Shown piece after piece: positions 42,499-50,870 of a stretch of DNA of 55,653 nt (within the stretch, counting starts at the first letter, position 1; each line of letters begins with the position of its first letter). The DNA is from an uncultured Allofournierella sp. GTDB lineage: Bacteria > Bacillota > Clostridia > Oscillospirales > Ruminococcaceae. The position numbers were made by a program, and so were the translations under genes. Location of the stretch: contig CALWNE010000056.1 of assembly GCA_944382705.1 (NCBI GenBank), positions 1 through 55,653 on the forward strand, read 5' to 3'. The notes beneath the pieces are model-generated. The model was not told the origin of the DNA. It did no database searches and saw only the letters and a program-made list of their open reading frames with translations.

Positions 42499-43527
42499 TT
42501 GATTCAAGTGGAACATTTGACCAAGCGATACAGCGGACATACTGCTGTGGAGGACATCTCGTTTCAGGTGCCGGAGGGCACCATCTGCGGATTGCTCGGC
42601 CCCAACGGGGCAGGCAAATCCACCACCATGAATGTGCTTACCGGGTATATTTCGGCCAGTGAGGGCAAGGTAAGCATTGCCGGGTGGGACATTCTGGAAC
42701 AGCCTGCCAAGGCCAAAGCCTGCGTAGGCTATCTGCCGGAACAGCCGCCGCTCTATCTGGATATGACCCCGGCGGAGTATCTGGATTTTGCGGCAGAGCT
42801 TAAAGATGTAGCCCGCAAAGAGCGCAGCCAGCAGGTAGCCCAGGTGATGGAGCGCACCGGATTGGTGGAATTCCAGCATCGGCTCATCAAACAGCTTTCT
42901 AAGGGATACCGGCAGCGGGTGGGCCTTGCGGCGGCTCTGCTGGGCAATCCCAAGGTGATTATTCTGGATGAACCCACCGTGGGTCTGGACCCGGCTCAGG
43001 TGATTGAGATACGCAGCCTGATTCGGGAACTTGGCCGGGAGCATACCGTCATTTTGTCCAGCCATATCCTCAGCGAGGTGAGTGCCCTTTGCGACCATGT
43101 ACTCATTATTGCAAAGGGCAAGCTGCTGGCCCAGGGAACGCCTGAGGAACTGGCCCGGCAGCTGGAGGCAAAAACCCAGCTGCGGGTAACAGCACTGGGC
43201 CAAGCCCAGCCGGTGCAGCAGGCTTTGCAGTGCCTGGAGGGCGTGGAAAGCATTCAGATTCTGGAGCAAAAGGGAGACGAGGTTACGGTTGAACTTCAGG
43301 TGGCTCAGGGATTGGACCTGCGGGCGGCTGTAAGCGAAAACCTTGCAAAGGCAGGCTGCCCGGTTCTGGGTCTTGTGGTGGACACCATGAGCCTGGAAGA
43401 TGTGTTCCTGCAACTGACCGAGCAACAGGAACCTGAGCAGCAAGAAGCTGAGCAGCAGGAACTGGATGCTTGCCCGCAGGAAGATAGCCAGCTTGAACAG
43501 CCAGGGGAACAGGAGGAAGACCAATGA
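42499..43527 (+). CDS. ABC transporter ATP-binding protein, Gld-like cassette
   Basis: A 342-aa ATPase: Walker A GPNGAGKST, a Q-loop, signature-like LSKGYRQRVGLAAALLG, Walker B VIILDEPTVGLDP and the H-loop SSHILSEV. A C-terminal regulatory extension (about 220-310) and a Gln/Glu-rich tail (EQQEPEQQEAEQQE) follow. It resembles GldA/ABC-2 exporters. Start is TTG at 42499, 10 nt from AAGGAG; a GTG at 42490 is too close to the SD. It overlaps the permease gene by 4 bp. Confidence 0.9.
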   Translation: MIQVEHLTKRYSGHTAVEDISFQVPEGTICGLLGPNGAGKSTTMNVLTGYISASEGKVSIAGWDILEQPAKAKACVGYLPEQPPLYLDMTPAEYLDFAAELKDVARKERSQQVAQVMERTGLVEFQHRLIKQLSKGYRQRVGLAAALLGNPKVIILDEPTVGLDPAQVIEIRSLIRELGREHTVILSSHILSEVSALCDHVLIIAKGKLLAQGTPEELARQLEAKTQLRVTALGQAQPVQQALQCLEGVESIQILEQKGDEVTVELQVAQGLDLRAAVSENLAKAGCPVLGLVVDTMSLEDVFLQLTEQQEPEQQEAEQQELDACPQEDSQLEQPGEQEEDQ

Positions 43528-44387
43528 TTGCCATTTTGAAGCGAGAGTTCAAAAGCTACTACAACGGCATGATGGGCTGGCTGCTGACAGCGGTTCTGCT
43601 GGTGTTTGGAGGGTTGTATTTCACGGCCGTAAACCTTCAGGGGGGATACACGGATTTTACCATGACCCTGTACAGCTTTGTGATTGTGCTGCTGATTTTT
43701 GTACCCCTGATTGCAATGCGCAGTTTTGCAGAGGAAAAACGCACAAAAACCGATCAGCTGCTGCTTACCAGCCCGGTAAGCATTGGCGCCATTGTGTTGG
43801 GTAAATACCTGGCTTTGCTGGCAGTGTTTGCGGTGCCGGTGGGCGTGATGGCCCTGTATCCTTTGGTGATGATGCAGTTCGGCACGGTGTCCCTGCTGGC
43901 CAGTTACAGCGGTATTTTGTGTTATCTGCTCATGGGTGCGGCCGCTCTCTCGGTTTGTATGTATCTTTCTGCACTGACCGAAAATCAAATCATTGCAGCC
44001 CTGGCTGGGTTTGGTGTGCTGCTGGCCAGCTACCTGATGCCCAGTATTCAAACCCTGTTTACCGCAGGAAGCGTGCTGGCACTGGGCTTGTTTGCGCTGA
44101 TTTTGCTGGCAGTGGCAGTGGTTGTTGGCCTGCGCAGCCAAAGCATCAGCCTGGGATTCTTTGTGTTTGCTGCGGGGTTTGCGGTGCTGCTGGGGCTGTT
44201 TGTGGCCCGCAGCGGGTGGCTTTCCCAGGCGTTTTCCGCCCTGCTGGAAGGTGTTTGCCTTTTTTCGCCCTTTTTGCAGTTTGTAAATGGTTTGTTCAGT
44301 GTGCAGGCATTGGTGTACTACCTGAGTGTAATCGGCCTGTTTTTGTTCCTTACGGGACAAACGCTGGAAAAACGCCGTTGGAACTAA
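43524..44387 (+). CDS. ABC-2 type permease, GldF-like
   Basis: A 287-aa membrane protein with about six to seven hydrophobic segments. The N-terminus MIAILKREFKSYYNGMMGWL and PLIAMRSFAEEKRTKTDQLLLTSP are characteristic of GldF-like ABC-2 permeases. It overlaps the ATPase gene (ATGA) and precedes the gldG-like gene by 25 bp, so it should form the channel of this transporter. The cargo is unknown; no gliding machinery is in the window. Confidence 0.88.
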   Translation: MIAILKREFKSYYNGMMGWLLTAVLLVFGGLYFTAVNLQGGYTDFTMTLYSFVIVLLIFVPLIAMRSFAEEKRTKTDQLLLTSPVSIGAIVLGKYLALLAVFAVPVGVMALYPLVMMQFGTVSLLASYSGILCYLLMGAAALSVCMYLSALTENQIIAALAGFGVLLASYLMPSIQTLFTAGSVLALGLFALILLAVAVVVGLRSQSISLGFFVFAAGFAVLLGLFVARSGWLSQAFSALLEGVCLFSPFLQFVNGLFSVQALVYYLSVIGLFLFLTGQTLEKRRWN

Positions 44388-44411
44388 GGGCAGAAAGGAG
44401 AACAAACAACC

Positions 44412-45872
44412 ATGAAACAATGCAAACAGTGGCTTGCCCGGTGGAAGGCACAACTTGCAGGCGCCAAAGGCAGCAAGGCTGCGTTCCGGCATGGAACAAT
44501 GGCAAGCATACTCACAGCCTGCGTACTGGCAGTGGTGGTGCTGCTTAATTTGGTAATGGGAGCACTGCCCAGCGCATGGACGCAGTTTGACATCAGCCAC
44601 TCCGGCCTGTACTCGGTGGGGGATACCACCAAGCAGCTACTGAGCCAGTTGCAGGAGGATGTGACCTTTTACTACCTGGCACAGACCGGCCAGGAGGATG
44701 AAAGCATCCTAACCTTTTTGCAGCGGTATACCGAGGAAAGCAGCCACCTCCACTGGGAACAGAAGGATCCGGCCATCTACCCCACTTTTGCCCAGCAGTA
44801 CGATGCAGCCGATGCAAGCCAGGGCAGTATTTTGGTGGTGAGCGGCCAGCGCAGCAAGCTGGTGGATGCCCAGGACCTGTATGCCTACGATTATTCCAAC
44901 TACTACACCACTGGCAGCTATGATGTTCAGTTTGACGGCGAACAGCAGCTTACCAGTGCGGTGTATTATGTAACAACCGAGGATTTGCCAAAGATTTACC
45001 AGCTCACCGGCCATGGAGAGCAAAGCCTGACCTCCAGCCAGCAGAATGCCCTTGCCATGCAGAACATTCAGCTGGAAAGCCTTTCTCTGGTGTCGGCCGA
45101 AAGCATTCCGGAAGATGCTTCGGCTCTTTTGGTGGCAGGGCCTACGGTGGACTACACCCAGGAGGATGTGCAGGTTCTGCGCAGCTATCTGGAACAGGGC
45201 GGCAATCTGATGGTGCTTACCGACAGTAGCGTCAGCACCCCCAATCTGGACAGCTTGATGGCGGAATTCGGCATGGAGCGGCAGCAGGGGTTGGTGGTGG
45301 AAGGCAATTCCTCCTACCATGCAAGGGGCTACAACTACTATCTGCTGCCCAAGGTGCAAAGCCACGAGAGCACCAGCGGCCTGGATGATTTGTATGTAAT
45401 GCTGCCCTATGCCCAGGCTATTCAGTTTTCGGAGCTGGAGAATGTAACCCAGGAAGAACTGCTGCGCACCAGTTCCTCTGCCTACAACAAAGCCGCAGGC
45501 TACGAGATGACCACCACCGAAAAAGAAGCGGGCGATATTGAAGGCCCCTTTGTGGTGGGTGCCGCAGCGGTACGCACCAACGAAAATGAGAGCGAGAGCA
45601 AGCTGATTTGGCTTACCAGTGCAGGGATGATGCAGGAGTCCATGGATTATGCAGTGGGCGGCGGCAACAGCCAGCTGCTGCTGGGCTGTGCCAGCTGGAT
45701 GAGCGGCCAGGACAGCGGCATTCTGATTGCAGCAAAAAGCCTTTCCGGCGATGTTCTCACAGTGAATGCGGCACAGTCTGCTTTGTGGGGCAACCTGACC
45801 ACGCTGGTTTTGCCGGTGGGTTGCTTGGTAGCCGGTGCAGTTATTACCATTCGCCGCAGGAGGAGAGCATAA
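44412..45872 (+). CDS. GldG family protein (ABC transporter auxiliary)
   Basis: A 486-aa membrane-anchored protein. An N-terminal helix (ILTACVLAVVVLLNLVMGALP) follows a basic stretch, then a large extracytoplasmic domain with FDISHSGLYSVGDTTKQLLS. A middle region with GHGEQSL and LLVAGPTVDYTQEDVQVLRSY resembles the ABC-type uncharacterised transport domain of GldG. A C-terminal helix (LVLPVGCLVAGAVITI) ends in RRRRRA. It sits between the permease and a DUF4340 gene with a one-base overlap (TAATG). The family is named after gliding, but distant homologues in non-gliding Firmicutes are common. Confidence 0.85.
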   Translation: MKQCKQWLARWKAQLAGAKGSKAAFRHGTMASILTACVLAVVVLLNLVMGALPSAWTQFDISHSGLYSVGDTTKQLLSQLQEDVTFYYLAQTGQEDESILTFLQRYTEESSHLHWEQKDPAIYPTFAQQYDAADASQGSILVVSGQRSKLVDAQDLYAYDYSNYYTTGSYDVQFDGEQQLTSAVYYVTTEDLPKIYQLTGHGEQSLTSSQQNALAMQNIQLESLSLVSAESIPEDASALLVAGPTVDYTQEDVQVLRSYLEQGGNLMVLTDSSVSTPNLDSLMAEFGMERQQGLVVEGNSSYHARGYNYYLLPKVQSHESTSGLDDLYVMLPYAQAIQFSELENVTQEELLRTSSSAYNKAAGYEMTTTEKEAGDIEGPFVVGAAAVRTNENESESKLIWLTSAGMMQESMDYAVGGGNSQLLLGCASWMSGQDSGILIAAKSLSGDVLTVNAAQSALWGNLTTLVLPVGCLVAGAVITIRRRRRA

Positions 45873-46492
45873 TGGGAGCAAAACACAAGCTGGCTCTGGT
45901 GTTTGGCCTGGCTATTTTGGTGCTGGGCGGGCTGCTGTGCTGGGCCAATCTGGCCCAGCAAGAGCCGGAGAGCACAGAAACCACCCTATCTCTTTCGGAT
46001 TTTGCGTCGGCCGATATCGAGGCATTTGGCTACACCTGGCAGGGGGAGAGCCTCTCCTTTGCACAGCGGGAACAGGTGGTGGAAAGCGACCCGGAAGAAA
46101 GTGAGGAAAGTGACCCGGCACAGAGCCAGGAGAGCGACACGGACACCCAGCAGGAGCCGGAAACCGAGCTTGTTTGGTATCTCACCCAGGAGCCGGAGTA
46201 TCAACTGGACCAAAGCACAATATCCAGTATGCTCACCGCACTGTCCACCCTCACAGCCCAGCGCCAGTTGGAGCAGGCTGCCCCGGAATATGGTCTGGAG
46301 GAACCGGAGTTGACCATCTGGGTAACGGTGAACGGGCAGACTACCACCTGGAACTGCGGCATTACCAATACCATGACCCAAAGCCGCTACCTCCAAAAAC
46401 AAGGGGAGAGCAGCGTGTATCTGGTATCGGCCAGCAGCCTGAATCTCTTTGAAAGCACCCAGCAGGAGCTGGGGGCGGTGGTAAGCCAATAA
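45872..46492 (+). CDS. DUF4340 domain protein
   Basis: A 206-aa protein with one N-terminal membrane helix (LALVFGLAILVLGGLLCWAN), an acidic linker (DPEESEESDPAQSQESDTDT) and a globular region (LVWYLTQEPEYQLDQ, TWNCGITNTMTQSRYL, VYLVSASSLNLF) that matches DUF4340. It starts in the last base of the gldG-like stop and closes the operon. Typical DUF4340 proteins are longer (over 300 aa), so this is a short version. Function unknown. Confidence 0.82.
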   Translation: MGAKHKLALVFGLAILVLGGLLCWANLAQQEPESTETTLSLSDFASADIEAFGYTWQGESLSFAQREQVVESDPEESEESDPAQSQESDTDTQQEPETELVWYLTQEPEYQLDQSTISSMLTALSTLTAQRQLEQAAPEYGLEEPELTIWVTVNGQTTTWNCGITNTMTQSRYLQKQGESSVYLVSASSLNLFESTQQELGAVVSQ

Positions 46493-46583
46493 TGCAGCAG
46501 GCACTCTATTTCATCCAAGAGGCAGTGATACTGCGGATGCAAGGCTGCGTTGGAAGCTTTCGCAAAGACTTATAAAAATAAGC

Positions 46584-46635
46584 AAAAATCCCCACCTGGA
46601 TTTCGAGCATAGGCTCTTTCCAGGTGGGGATTTTC
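46584..46635 (+). terminator. Terminator of the Gld-like operon
   Basis: AAAAATCCCCACCTGGA pairs with TCCAGGTGGGGATTTT around an 18-nt loop, followed by CTTGC; also usable on the minus strand by the lipoprotein gene. Confidence 0.85.
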
Positions 46636-46705
46636 TTGCTATAAAACAGCTCTGCACTTTGGGAAGGCAGCTAAGAAGGAGCTGTTTGTTTACATATGAT
46701 ACTCG

Positions 46706-48022
46706 TTACTCCCCAGGGGCAGCGTCAGGAAGGGAATCCGGCTGCGGTTCCGAAGCAGCGGGAGGCTGTGTTGGAGTGGGCTCGGGGGTCGGCTCGGGAG
46801 TAGGTTCAGGAGTGGGTTCGGGGGTAGGCTGGGGAGTAGGCTGAGGAGTAGGCTGAGGGGTAGGCTCAGGCGAGGGAGTGGATGTGAGAGTAGGAGCGGC
46901 CGTGGGCTGTACAGCAGGGTTAGAAGTAGTGGGTTTTGAGGTGGAACCCCCAGATGGTTTGGAACTGTTTGCCGGGGCTTTGGTGGGTGCGATGGTGGGG
47001 TTCTGCGTGGGGGTGGCCACAGGCGCATCACTGGCAGAGTCCTCCGGTGCAGGTTCAGCCGTTGTTTCCGGTGCAGGTTCGGGTGTTACCTCGGGCACGG
47101 CTGGATTTTCGGCTCCAGGTGCAGCAGCAACTGGGGTAGCAGTGGGGGTGGCTGTGGGTTTGGTTGCCTTTTTCACCGTAATGGCATAGGCGGTGTTCAG
47201 CTCGCCCAAAGTCAGGGTAATGTTGGTGCTGCCTTCCTTCAGACCCTCCACCACCAGCTCCAAGGTTGCAGGTTCCTTGCTGGATTTTTGTACGGTGGCC
47301 TTGGCAATGGAAGCATTCTCTACGGTACATTTCACATCCTGGGCCGAAGGCAAGGTGGCCTCGGCAGGTGCAAAGGAAAGGGAAATGGTCTCTTTTTCGC
47401 CTTCTTCCACAGTGCCGGAATTCTTGTTTAAGGTTAGTTTCTCGGGCTGAATTACCACCGTCACACGGGTTTGGGCGGTGGCGGAGCGTTCACCGCTGGT
47501 CCATTGAGTGGTAATAATGCAGCTGCCAACAGCAACAGCAGAAACAGTGCCCTGCTCGTCCACAGTAGCAATGGAGGGGTCACTGCTGCTGTAAGTAAAC
47601 GGCTGGGCAGTGGTATCCTCGCCTTCTATCAGGGGGTTAAGTGGCTGGCTGGAGGTGCCGTTCAAGGCCAGGGTTAAATTGGTGGGCACCTGGATGGCGG
47701 TTTCGGCGGCAATCACGGTGACTTTGCAGCTTGCATTCAGGGCACTGCCGGTATCCCATACAGAAATTTCCGCAGTACCAGGAGAAAGGGCGGCCACAAA
47801 GCCATCCTCATCCACCTGGGCTACCTGGGAGTTGCTGCTGCTCCATTTCAGCTGCAAACCCTGCGTGTTTTGTTCCACCATCAGCTGCTGAATCTGGCCC
47901 TGTTTTAATTCAACTTCCGCAGGCAGGCTCAGCTTGGAGCCTTTGGCAAAGCAGCCGGCAAAAAATAAGGTCATGGCTGCGCACAGCAGTGCAGCTATGA
48001 TACGATTGCTGTGTTTCAACAT
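46706..48022 (-). CDS. Lipoprotein with Ig-like (BIG2-type) domains and Pro-Thr-rich tail
   Basis: A 438-aa surface lipoprotein. The signal peptide ends in lipobox LFFAGC, followed by three or so beta-rich Ig-like units (LKWSSSNSQVAQVDEDG, FTYSSSDPSIATVDEQG and SLSFAPAEATLPSAQ), each in the BIG2 style. The C-terminal third is low complexity, with TPTATP and repeated PTPEP/PTPQP units, probably a wall-spanning spacer. ATG at 48022 lies 4 nt behind AAAGGAGG; the next codon TTG (48019) is also possible. The frame open from 48049 contains the SD. Likely single-gene transcript. Confidence 0.85.
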   Translation of the reverse strand: MLKHSNRIIAALLCAAMTLFFAGCFAKGSKLSLPAEVELKQGQIQQLMVEQNTQGLQLKWSSSNSQVAQVDEDGFVAALSPGTAEISVWDTGSALNASCKVTVIAAETAIQVPTNLTLALNGTSSQPLNPLIEGEDTTAQPFTYSSSDPSIATVDEQGTVSAVAVGSCIITTQWTSGERSATAQTRVTVVIQPEKLTLNKNSGTVEEGEKETISLSFAPAEATLPSAQDVKCTVENASIAKATVQKSSKEPATLELVVEGLKEGSTNITLTLGELNTAYAITVKKATKPTATPTATPVAAAPGAENPAVPEVTPEPAPETTAEPAPEDSASDAPVATPTQNPTIAPTKAPANSSKPSGGSTSKPTTSNPAVQPTAAPTLTSTPSPEPTPQPTPQPTPQPTPEPTPEPTPEPTPEPTPTQPPAASEPQPDSLPDAAPGE

Positions 48023-48075
48023 GAATCCTCCTTTCAAGATGTCAAGCACTTTTATTCAAAAAAGTCTATCATATT

Positions 48076-48104
48076 CAGTATACTGGGATTGGAAACTTAT
48101 TACA
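48076..48104 (-). promoter_or_regulatory. Promoter of the Ig-like lipoprotein gene
   Basis: On the minus strand TTGTAA (48099-48104) and TATACT (48076-48081) are spaced 17 bp, about 53 bp upstream of the start. Confidence 0.75.
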
Positions 48105-48236
48105 AGAAAAAGTTGAAAAAAGCCAGGTTTACACAGGAGCCAAGCAAACCGGCCTTGCCGCAGGGGTAAGGTTTTGAATATGGGCAAGTTTTGCTTTAAA
48201 AGCGGCAAAAAAGCGGGATGCCGCAGCTGCCCGGCC

Positions 48237-48289
48237 TGAAAAAAGCCCCCTGGGCAGACTCACCGGCAAGGTGAGAAAACCCAGGGGGG
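48237..48289 (-). terminator. Terminator of iscR-nifS-nifU
   Basis: On the minus strand CCCCCTGGG pairs with CCCAGGGGG, enclosing a smaller perfect hairpin CTCACC/GGTGAG, and is followed by six U residues. The ~130 nt between this and the lipoprotein promoter show nothing else. Confidence 0.9.
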
Positions 48290-48315
48290 GAGATTATGCA
48301 TAAAAGAAAGAAGAA

Positions 48316-48780
48316 TTATTCCTCGTCTTCTCCATGGCCGTGGAGATGCTCGTGCTCGTGAGAGCAGCCGGAGCAGCAGCCGTTGCAGGAGGGGATATCA
48401 TCCACAGGCAAGCCGTTGCGGGTGCGATAGTCGGCAATGGCGGCCTGTACAGCTTCCTCAGCCAGCACAGAGCAGTGAATTTTTTGAGGGGGCAGACCGT
48501 CCAGAGCCTCGGTCACAGCCTTGTTGGTGAGCTTGAGAGCTTCGTCTACAGACTTGCCCTTAATCATCTCGGTAGCCATGCTGCTGGAAGCAATGGCGCT
48601 GCCGCAGCCAAAGGTGTTGAACTTTACATCGGTAATGATGTCGTTGTCGATTTTCAGGTAGATTTTCATGATGTCGCCGCACTTGGCGTTGCCAACCTCG
48701 CCCACGCCATCAGCGTCTTCGATGGTGCCAACATTGCGGGGTTTCAGAAAATGGTCCATTACCTTTTCACTGTATAACAT
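48316..48780 (-). CDS. nifU: Iron-sulfur cluster scaffold NifU/IscU
   Basis: A 154-aa scaffold on which [2Fe-2S]/[4Fe-4S] clusters are assembled. The three ligand cysteines lie in GNAKCGD, TFGCGSAIASSS and KIHCSVLAEEA. The C-terminal tail is CNGCCSGCSHEHEHLHGHGE, Cys- and His-rich and not part of the core fold. I start at the ATG at 48780; it overlaps the end of nifS by 14 bp, and its SD AAAGGAAA lies within nifS. No C-terminal Nfu domain is present. Confidence 0.93.
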   Translation of the reverse strand: MLYSEKVMDHFLKPRNVGTIEDADGVGEVGNAKCGDIMKIYLKIDNDIITDVKFNTFGCGSAIASSSMATEMIKGKSVDEALKLTNKAVTEALDGLPPQKIHCSVLAEEAVQAAIADYRTRNGLPVDDIPSCNGCCSGCSHEHEHLHGHGEDEE

Positions 48781-49960
48781 AATCCTTGTTTCCTTTCTGA
48801 AGATCATCCCATACGGGGGAGATAGAGCGCAGATAGCCAACTACTTCGGTAACGGCTTCCACGATAGCGTCCATTTCTTCCATGGTGTTTTCGTGGCTCA
48901 GGCTCAAACGCAGGGAGCCGTGAGCTACCTCATGGGGCAGGCCAATGGCCAGCAGCACATGGCTGGGGTCCAGAGAACCGGAGGTGCAGGCAGAACCGGA
49001 AGAACCGCATACACCCTTCTGGTCCAACAGCAGCAGGAGAGCCTCGCCCTCAATGCCTTCAAAGCAGAAGCTGGCGCAGCCGGGCAGACGGTTGACCGGG
49101 TCGCCGGTGAGGGTGGAGTGGGGAATCTTGGTGATGCCTTCAATCAGGCGGTCACGCATGGCGCGCAGGTGAGCGGTGTGCTCGTCCATCTTCTCCACAG
49201 CTTCTTCCAGTGCAGCAGCCATGCCAGCAATGGCGGGCAGGTTTTCGGTACCGGCACGCTTGCCACGCTCCTGGGCGCCGCCTTCAATCAGAACGGCAGG
49301 GGCAACACCCTTGCGGATGTACAGCGCACCAACGCCCTTGGGGCCATGGAACTTATGGCCGGACAGGCTGAGCATATCAATGTTATCGGCCTGTACATCA
49401 ATGGGCAGATGGCCTACCGCCTGCACAGCGTCGGTGTGGAACAGCACGCCATGCTTGCGGCAGATTTCGCCAATGGCACGGATGGGCTGAATGGAGCCGA
49501 TTTCGTTGTTTGCATACATAATGGTAACCAGAGCAGTGTCCGGCCGGAGAGCAGCCTCCAGCTCGTCCAGGTGCACCATACCGTTGGAATGAACATCCAG
49601 GTAGGTTACCTCAAAGCCCTGTTTTTCCAGCTTTTGCAGGGTGTTCAGCACAGCGTGATGCTCAAACTTGGTGGATACGATGTGCTTTTTGCCCTTGCGC
49701 TCGCCCAGCACAGCACCGGTGAGGATGGCCTGGTTGTCGGCCTCGCTGCCGCCGGAAGTAAAAATAATATCCCGCGGCTCACAGTTCAGGATGCTGGCAA
49801 TCTTGCTGCGGCTTTCGGCCAAAGCAACGGCGGCCAGCTGGCCGGGGGTGTGCAGGCTGGAGGGGTTGGCGTAATTCTGCTCCATAACCTCCAGCATAAC
49901 CTGAGTTGCACGGCGGCTGGGTTTGGTGGTAGCCGCATTATCGGCATAAATCCGGTTCAT
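48767..49960 (-). CDS. nifS: Cysteine desulfurase NifS/IscS
   Basis: A 397-aa PLP enzyme that mobilises sulfur from cysteine for Fe-S clusters and perhaps tRNA thiolation. Seen: YADNAATTKPS, the Lys-PLP motif SLSGHKFHGPKGVGALY, and the catalytic cysteine loop GVCGSSGSACTSG. ATG at 49960 is preceded by TAGGAGGAC. It is followed by nifU with a 14-bp overlap, the classic order for Firmicutes NifSU. A promoter lies between iscR and nifS. Confidence 0.95.
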   Translation of the reverse strand: MNRIYADNAATTKPSRRATQVMLEVMEQNYANPSSLHTPGQLAAVALAESRSKIASILNCEPRDIIFTSGGSEADNQAILTGAVLGERKGKKHIVSTKFEHHAVLNTLQKLEKQGFEVTYLDVHSNGMVHLDELEAALRPDTALVTIMYANNEIGSIQPIRAIGEICRKHGVLFHTDAVQAVGHLPIDVQADNIDMLSLSGHKFHGPKGVGALYIRKGVAPAVLIEGGAQERGKRAGTENLPAIAGMAAALEEAVEKMDEHTAHLRAMRDRLIEGITKIPHSTLTGDPVNRLPGCASFCFEGIEGEALLLLLDQKGVCGSSGSACTSGSLDPSHVLLAIGLPHEVAHGSLRLSLSHENTMEEMDAIVEAVTEVVGYLRSISPVWDDLQKGNKDYVIQ

Positions 49961-50070
49961 TACTGTCCTCCTAAAAATACAAACCGCACAAGGGCGCGGG
50001 AACCGGCCCGGCGGTGGAAGTTATATTCGGCACAGACCCGGCATCCGCCTGGTCCGGCATCGACATTGTT

Positions 50071-50099
50071 ATGATAACACTTAATTCCCACCAAGTCAA
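50071..50099 (-). promoter_or_regulatory. Internal promoter of nifS-nifU
   Basis: On the minus strand TTGACT (50094-50099) and TATCAT (50071-50076) are spaced 17 bp, just past the iscR stop; the ~100-nt leader before nifS has no gene. The -35 overlaps CCTATTGACTTGGTGGG, a loose imperfect dyad where an Rrf2 protein could bind (inference). Confidence 0.7.
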
Positions 50100-50113
50100 T
50101 AGGACTTGAAAAT

Positions 50114-50569
50114 CTATTGGGCTGAAATTTCGCTGCTGGAACGGGCAGCGAAGGAGTCCGGCAGTGTGCCGTCCATCAAATCTTTTAAGGTAATGCTTTC
50201 CAAAAATCCGTCCACCAAAGCTTCCAGCCGCAGCCATAGGGGCAGCGTGCTGCATTGGTCGGCCCGGGGGCAGTCGCCGTCTGAGCAGCCCCGGCAATTT
50301 ACGGGGGTAAGCTCTCCTTCGGCTGCCTTTAAGATAGCACAGATGGAGTAGGTTTCGGGTGAGCGGGAAAGCCGGTAACCGCCGGACTTACCCCGGCGGC
50401 TTTCCAAAAAGCCTGCTTTGTTAAGCAGGGCCACAATCGCTTCCAGGTATTTCATGGAAATGCTCTGCCGCTCTGCGATGCCAGCCAGGGAGACATAATC
50501 CTCCGGCGGGCTGGAGGCCAGGTCCAGCATCACGCGCAGGGCATAACGCCCCTTGGTAGAAATCATCAT
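50114..50569 (-). CDS. Rrf2 family transcriptional regulator, IscR-like
   Basis: A 151-aa winged-helix regulator. STKGRYALRVMLDLA and the HTH segment VSLAGIAERQSISMKYLEAIV are the Rrf2 fold. The wing RGKSGGYRLSR is followed by a four-cysteine cluster CRGCSDGDCPRADQC, compatible with an [2Fe-2S] ligand set as in IscR. The start matches MKISTKGRY of CymR, here MMISTKGRY at 50569. The frame extends upstream 36 codons but lacks similarity. Upstream of nifS-nifU, its likely target. Confidence 0.88.
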   Translation of the reverse strand: MMISTKGRYALRVMLDLASSPPEDYVSLAGIAERQSISMKYLEAIVALLNKAGFLESRRGKSGGYRLSRSPETYSICAILKAAEGELTPVNCRGCSDGDCPRADQCSTLPLWLRLEALVDGFLESITLKDLMDGTLPDSFAARSSSEISAQ

Positions 50570-50783
50570 GAGACGGGTACCTCGTTGTTGTATTACGCAA
50601 TAAAACAACAGGGCTATGGATGTGAAAACGGCTAAAGCCGCTTTGGCAAAGGACCTGTTGTTGTTATCATTGTGCAATATTTTTTTTTAAAAATCAAGGG
50701 GGAAATATAAACAATGCAAAAAAACAGATGGGATAGGGGCAAGCAAAATTGCCAATCAAAAGGGCTTGCAGCAAAGGTTGTTC

Positions 50784-50813
50784 TTGTAAAAGACAGGGGC
50801 ATCCCCTTATAAT
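50784..50813 (+). promoter_or_regulatory. Promoter of the LytTR two-component operon
   Basis: TTGTAA (50784-50789) and a perfect TATAAT (50808-50813) are spaced 18 bp. The spacer holds the palindrome AGGGG-CAT-CCCCT, a possible operator. Predicted start is near 50820, about 50 bp before the GTG start. Confidence 0.7.
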
Positions 50814-50870
50814 AGATAGTACAATATCTGCCAAAGAACAGAGTCAATACCGGGGGAAGGGGTGCTGTGG

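Noticed and set aside
46720..46870. Possible CRISPR or tandem-repeat array
   Set aside because: The repeats are in frame and encode Pro-Thr/Glu/Gln units of the lipoprotein tail; there are no unique spacers.
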